Assembly: GCF_009911795.1 (NCBI RefSeq)
Contig: NZ_CP047898.1
Location: 4,526,001-4,590,000 of the forward strand
Direction of reading: 5' to 3'
Length of the DNA stretch: 64,000 nucleotides
Source of the DNA: Pseudarthrobacter psychrotolerans
Lineage (GTDB): Bacteria > Actinomycetota > Actinomycetes > Actinomycetales > Micrococcaceae
The stretch's first letter is position 1. Each line of letters begins with the position of its first letter. Both the position numbers and the translations under genes were made by a program. Of the stretch, positions 61,017 through 64,000 are shown one piece after another. Under the pieces are notes generated by a model. The model did not search any database. It was not told the origin of the DNA and saw nothing but the letters and a program-made list of their open reading frames with translations.

Positions 61017-62434
61017 GTGAACACCCCCACCCCGGTCACCGCCTCCCCGCCGGCCAGCGCGGAACAGCCCGCCTTCGCCGGCCGCCGCGCCGCCCTGCTG
61101 ATCTCCACGCTGCTGCTCGGCGTGCTGTCCTTCCAGCTCAACGCCAGCATGGTCACCCCGGCCCTTCCGCAGATCGCCGCCTCCTTTGGCCTTAGTGCCG
61201 AGAGCGCCGCCCCGTCCAGTCCATGTTCTTCCTCGCCGGCGCCATCGCCGGGCCCGTCATCGGACGCTGGAGCGACTTCATCGGCCGCCGCGCCGCACTG
61301 CTCCTGGTCCTCGGGATCATGGGCGTGGGCACGATTCTCTGCATCGCCGCCCCCACCCTGCCGCTCCTCATCGCCGGCAGGTTCCTCCAGGGAGTCTCCA
61401 GCGCGGTCTTCGCCCTCGCCTACATCGTCCTCAGCGAAAACCTGCAGGCCCGCGTCTTCGGTACCTCCGTGGGCATCATCGCCGCCATCAACGGAGGCGT
61501 CGGCGGCGCGGACGGCTACGTCGGCGGCCTCATGGCCGAAACGCTCGGCTTCCGGTCCACCTTCGTCGTCGTCCTCGTCCTGACGGCCATCGCCGCCGCC
61601 TGCATCATCAAAACCGTCCCGAGTGGGCGTCCGCGAGGAGTACGCGGCGCCATGGACTGGTGGGGCGCGGGATCGCTGTCCGTCTTCCTGGTCTTCATCA
61701 CCTACTTCGTCTCCGGCGGCTCAGCCGCCGGCTGGACCGCGCCAAGCACCCTGGCCCTCCTGGCCGGCACGGTTGCGTCCTTCGCCGCCTTCTGGATGAT
61801 CGAGAAGAAGCGCAGCCACCCGCTCATCGCCGTCCACCACCTGCGCTCCCGCCAGGTCTGGCCCGTCATCGCCACCACCGTCCTGACCCTCGCCGGCATC
61901 TTCGCCATCATCAACTTCACGGTGGTGCTGCTCAGCCAGGACATCCACCGCGGCTTCGGGCTCAGTGCCTCCCTGTCGGCGCTGCTGTTCCTGACCCCCG
62001 CCGCGCTGATCGGCGTCTTCGCCGCACCCCTCGCCGGCTCGCTCGCCGACCGGCGCGGCTGGATCAAAACCCTCCGGGCCGGAACCGGGCTGAGCCTGGC
62101 CTGTGCCATCGCCGCGGCCACGTTCTCCGACAACCAGATCGCCGTCCTGATCGCCGTCGCAGCCCTCGGCATCTTCTACAACGGTTTGTTCCTCACCGCC
62201 ATCAACGGACTCTCCGTCCTGCTCTCACCCAAGGAAGCACCCGCGGCCCTGCCCGGCATCAACGGCGCCTCCTTCGGCATCGGCGCGAGCCTCGGCGTCG
62301 TCCTCGTGGCACCCTTCGCCGCCCAGGCGACGTCCGCCGGCTACACCACCGCCCTCTGGATTTCGGTCGCCATCACCGCTGCCGCCTTCCTCGTCAGCCT
62401 CTTCGTCGCCGCCCCCAAGGGCGAGACCCTTTAA
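61017..62434 (+). CDS. MFS transporter, likely for nucleosides or ribose (one-base frameshift)
   Basis: GTG 61017 has AAAGGAG six bases upstream. The N-terminal part (GRRAALLISTLLLGVLSFQL, the first helix) ends at ESAAP. One extra C in the run at 61210-61213 connects to VQSMFFLAGAIAGPVIGRWSDFIGRR, with MFS motif A. Another ten helices follow, ending at SLFVAAPKGETL. The restored length is about 472 residues. It is followed 29 bp later by a nucleoside hydrolase, pointing to nucleoside uptake. Confidence 0.82.
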
Positions 62435-62463
62435 CCGCCCTCAACGAAAAGGACAACACCGCC

Positions 62464-63480
62464 ATGACCACGCCCATCAGCCACCCGTTCTACCTCGACT
62501 GCGACACCGGGATCGACGACGCCCTCGCCTTGGCCTACCTGCTAGCCTCGCCGCAGGCGGACGTGCGGGGGATCGGGACCGTGAGCGGCAACGTCAGTGC
62601 CGCCGTCGGCGCCCGCAACACCCTGGACCTGCTCCAGCTCGCCGGCCACGCGCACATTCCCGTGGCGCTCGGCGCCCACGATCCTTTGGCCGGGGAGTTC
62701 GGCGGCGGGGCGCCGTGGGTGCACGGGGCCAACGGCATCGGGGAGGTGCAGCTGACGACGGCGTCTGCCGGACTTGCGTCCGAGTCCGCGGCCGAGATGC
62801 TGGTCCGGCTGGCCCACGAACACCCCGGCACGCTGCGGGTGCTGGCCATCGGCCCGCTGACCAACGTCGCCGAAGCCCTCCGGCTGGAACCCTCGCTGCC
62901 CGCTCTGGTGGAGGAGATCACCATCATGGGCGGCGCCGCCCTGGCCCCGGGCAACATCTCGCCGGTGGCCGAGGCCAACATCCACAACGACCCCGAGGCG
63001 GCCGCCGAGGTCCTGGCCGCCGGCTGGGACGTTACCCTGGTCCCGCTGGACGTCACCATGGCCAACGTCCTGGAGGAATGCCACCGGCAGGAGCTCCTGG
63101 CCGCTGCCGGCCCGGTGCCGCGGGCGCTGGGGGAGATGCTGGGCTACTACTTCCGGTTCTACGAGGGCATCTTCGGCCGGCCCTGCTCCGCCATGCACGA
63201 CCCCCTGGCTGCGGCACTCGCGGTGGGCGGCGTCAAAGCCGCGGTGGCCCCGGTGGTGCATGCCGCCGTCGACACCACCGACGGTCCGGGCCGCGGGCAG
63301 ACCGTCTGCGACCTCCGCGGCTCCTACTTGGGCTACCCGGAGCAGCCCGGCGCACGGTGCCGGGTGGTGCTCTCGCTGGAAGGGGATTTCGCGCCGCACC
63401 TGGTGGAGACGCTGCTTACCTTTGCAGAAAGTTCGACGGCGGCACTCGCCGCGGGTGCGGCGGTGCCCGCACCTGCGTGA
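62464..63480 (+). CDS. Inosine-uridine-type nucleoside hydrolase
   Basis: 338 residues. The calcium site DCDTGIDDALAL (about 11-22) is the signature DxDxxxDD. Further conserved blocks are LAIGPLTNVAEAL, ITIMGGA, NIHNDPEAAAEVL and the late HDPLAAALAV (His-Asp). It splits N-glycosidic bonds of nucleosides to give base and ribose. The ribose would be used by the divergent ribokinase and the base by salvage enzymes. Confidence 0.92.
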   Translation: MTTPISHPFYLDCDTGIDDALALAYLLASPQADVRGIGTVSGNVSAAVGARNTLDLLQLAGHAHIPVALGAHDPLAGEFGGGAPWVHGANGIGEVQLTTASAGLASESAAEMLVRLAHEHPGTLRVLAIGPLTNVAEALRLEPSLPALVEEITIMGGAALAPGNISPVAEANIHNDPEAAAEVLAAGWDVTLVPLDVTMANVLEECHRQELLAAAGPVPRALGEMLGYYFRFYEGIFGRPCSAMHDPLAAALAVGGVKAAVAPVVHAAVDTTDGPGRGQTVCDLRGSYLGYPEQPGARCRVVLSLEGDFAPHLVETLLTFAESSTAALAAGAAVPAPA

Positions 63481-63543
63481 TTAGGTAGGGCGATTTGCCG
63501 CGCCGCTCTACTCAGCCGGTCCGGGCAGGCGCAAGATAACCCC

Positions 63544-64000
63544 ATGAAAAAAACAGTTATCGCCGGTTTCGCGGCGCTCATGATGGGGCTCGGCGCCATC
63601 ACCTTCGCCGGTCCGGGCAACGCAGCGCCCGAGCCGTCGCACATCGCGGGGCAGATAATGGTCAAGTTCCGTGACGATGGGGCGGCTGCCGGGGTACTGC
63701 GCCGGCATGGCCTCAGCGACGGCCCGGGGATTGGCAGTACCGGTGCCCACCTGATCAAGGTTCCGGACGGTAAGGAACTCCAACTCGTCGAGGCACTGAG
63801 GCGGAACCCGAACGTTGAGTATGCCGAGCCGGACCTGGTGGTTACTGCCGCAACAAACGACCAGTACTTCCCGAGCCAATACGCCCTGCAAAATACGGGT
63901 CAGGCTATTTACAACACCGCCGACAAGCTGGTCATGGCTGTCGGCACGCCGGACGCTGACGTGGATGCCGTCGAAGCCTGGAACGTCACGATGGGTACCA
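63544..64000 (+). CDS. Second subtilisin-like protease, truncated by the window edge
   Basis: The first 152 residues are visible: signal peptide (MKKTVIAGFAALMMGLG...GNAAP), propeptide (GQIMVKFRDDGAAAGVLRRHGL) and the start of the catalytic domain (DVDAVEAWNVT). They closely match the protease at 44850. The catalytic triad lies beyond the right edge. Both genes start in an almost identical context (GATnACCCCATG), without a strong ribosome site. Confidence 0.85.
   Translation, partial: MKKTVIAGFAALMMGLGAITFAGPGNAAPEPSHIAGQIMVKFRDDGAAAGVLRRHGLSDGPGIGSTGAHLIKVPDGKELQLVEALRRNPNVEYAEPDLVVTAATNDQYFPSQYALQNTGQAIYNTADKLVMAVGTPDADVDAVEAWNVTMGT

Overview
The window is high-GC DNA with actinobacterial features: GTG starts, ATGA/GTGA gene overlaps, Lrp-, GlxR- and ArsR-like control sites, and a JetC/JetD relic. 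Together with a dispersed 51-bp palindrome (arm CCGGTGGTTGAGCTTGTCGA...), it looks like a soil Micrococcales genome, most likely Arthrobacter or a close relative. That placement is inference from gene content. I saw no rRNA, tRNA or CRISPR array.

Layout. 1-8.1 kb is a patchwork. A LysR regulator, a HisD-family dehydrogenase and a polar amino-acid-type ABC transporter lie between an IS3 element and an istB scrap. Pieces of one lipid-kinase gene lie on both outer sides. A broken thiamine-diphosphate (ThDP) enzyme gene and an IS1380 scrap follow. 8.1-12.8 kb is a single 1559-codon secreted repeat protein. 13-21.3 kb holds the intact lipid kinase, a ketopantoate-reductase-like gene, a small four-repeat GSYVT protein, the intact ThDP enzyme, and an Lrp / aminotransferase / amino-acid permease unit. 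21.4-40 kb is an AT-richer accessory island dominated by defence-type genes: a retron-like reverse transcriptase with a phosphoribosyltransferase-like partner, a PLD-helicase-DUF3427 protein, a MazG-GIY-YIG-DUF2075 fusion, a DUF262 protein, HNH genes, and a HIRAN gene split cleanly by an IS21 element. 40.3-44.7 kb holds a GAF-domain regulator, a flavin monooxygenase and a 2,3-butanediol-dehydrogenase-like enzyme. 44.8-52 kb carries a subtilase, a methyltransferase, a deaminase, a CHRD protein, a Wadjet JetC/JetD remnant and a MazEF pair. 52-60 kb has a cation antiporter, an ArsR-rhodanese regulator with two palindromic operators, and a molybdopterin oxidoreductase / flavin reductase / DUF6510 operon. 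60-63.5 kb is a nucleoside salvage cluster (ribokinase-like kinase, MFS transporter, nucleoside hydrolase). A second subtilase runs off the right edge.

Two themes cut across the window. First, six otherwise normal genes carry a single missing base, each in a run of at least four G or C. This points to homopolymer under-calling rather than six independent pseudogenes. Second, true decay is common: truncated lipid kinase, ThDP enzyme (two relics), PhoD phosphatase (two), HNH tails (three), JetC, a GYD protein and two transposase scraps. The best candidate for a little-described system is the RT / PRTase pair with its structured 221-bp spacer at 21976-24773. The large nuclease-helicase pair beside it is next.
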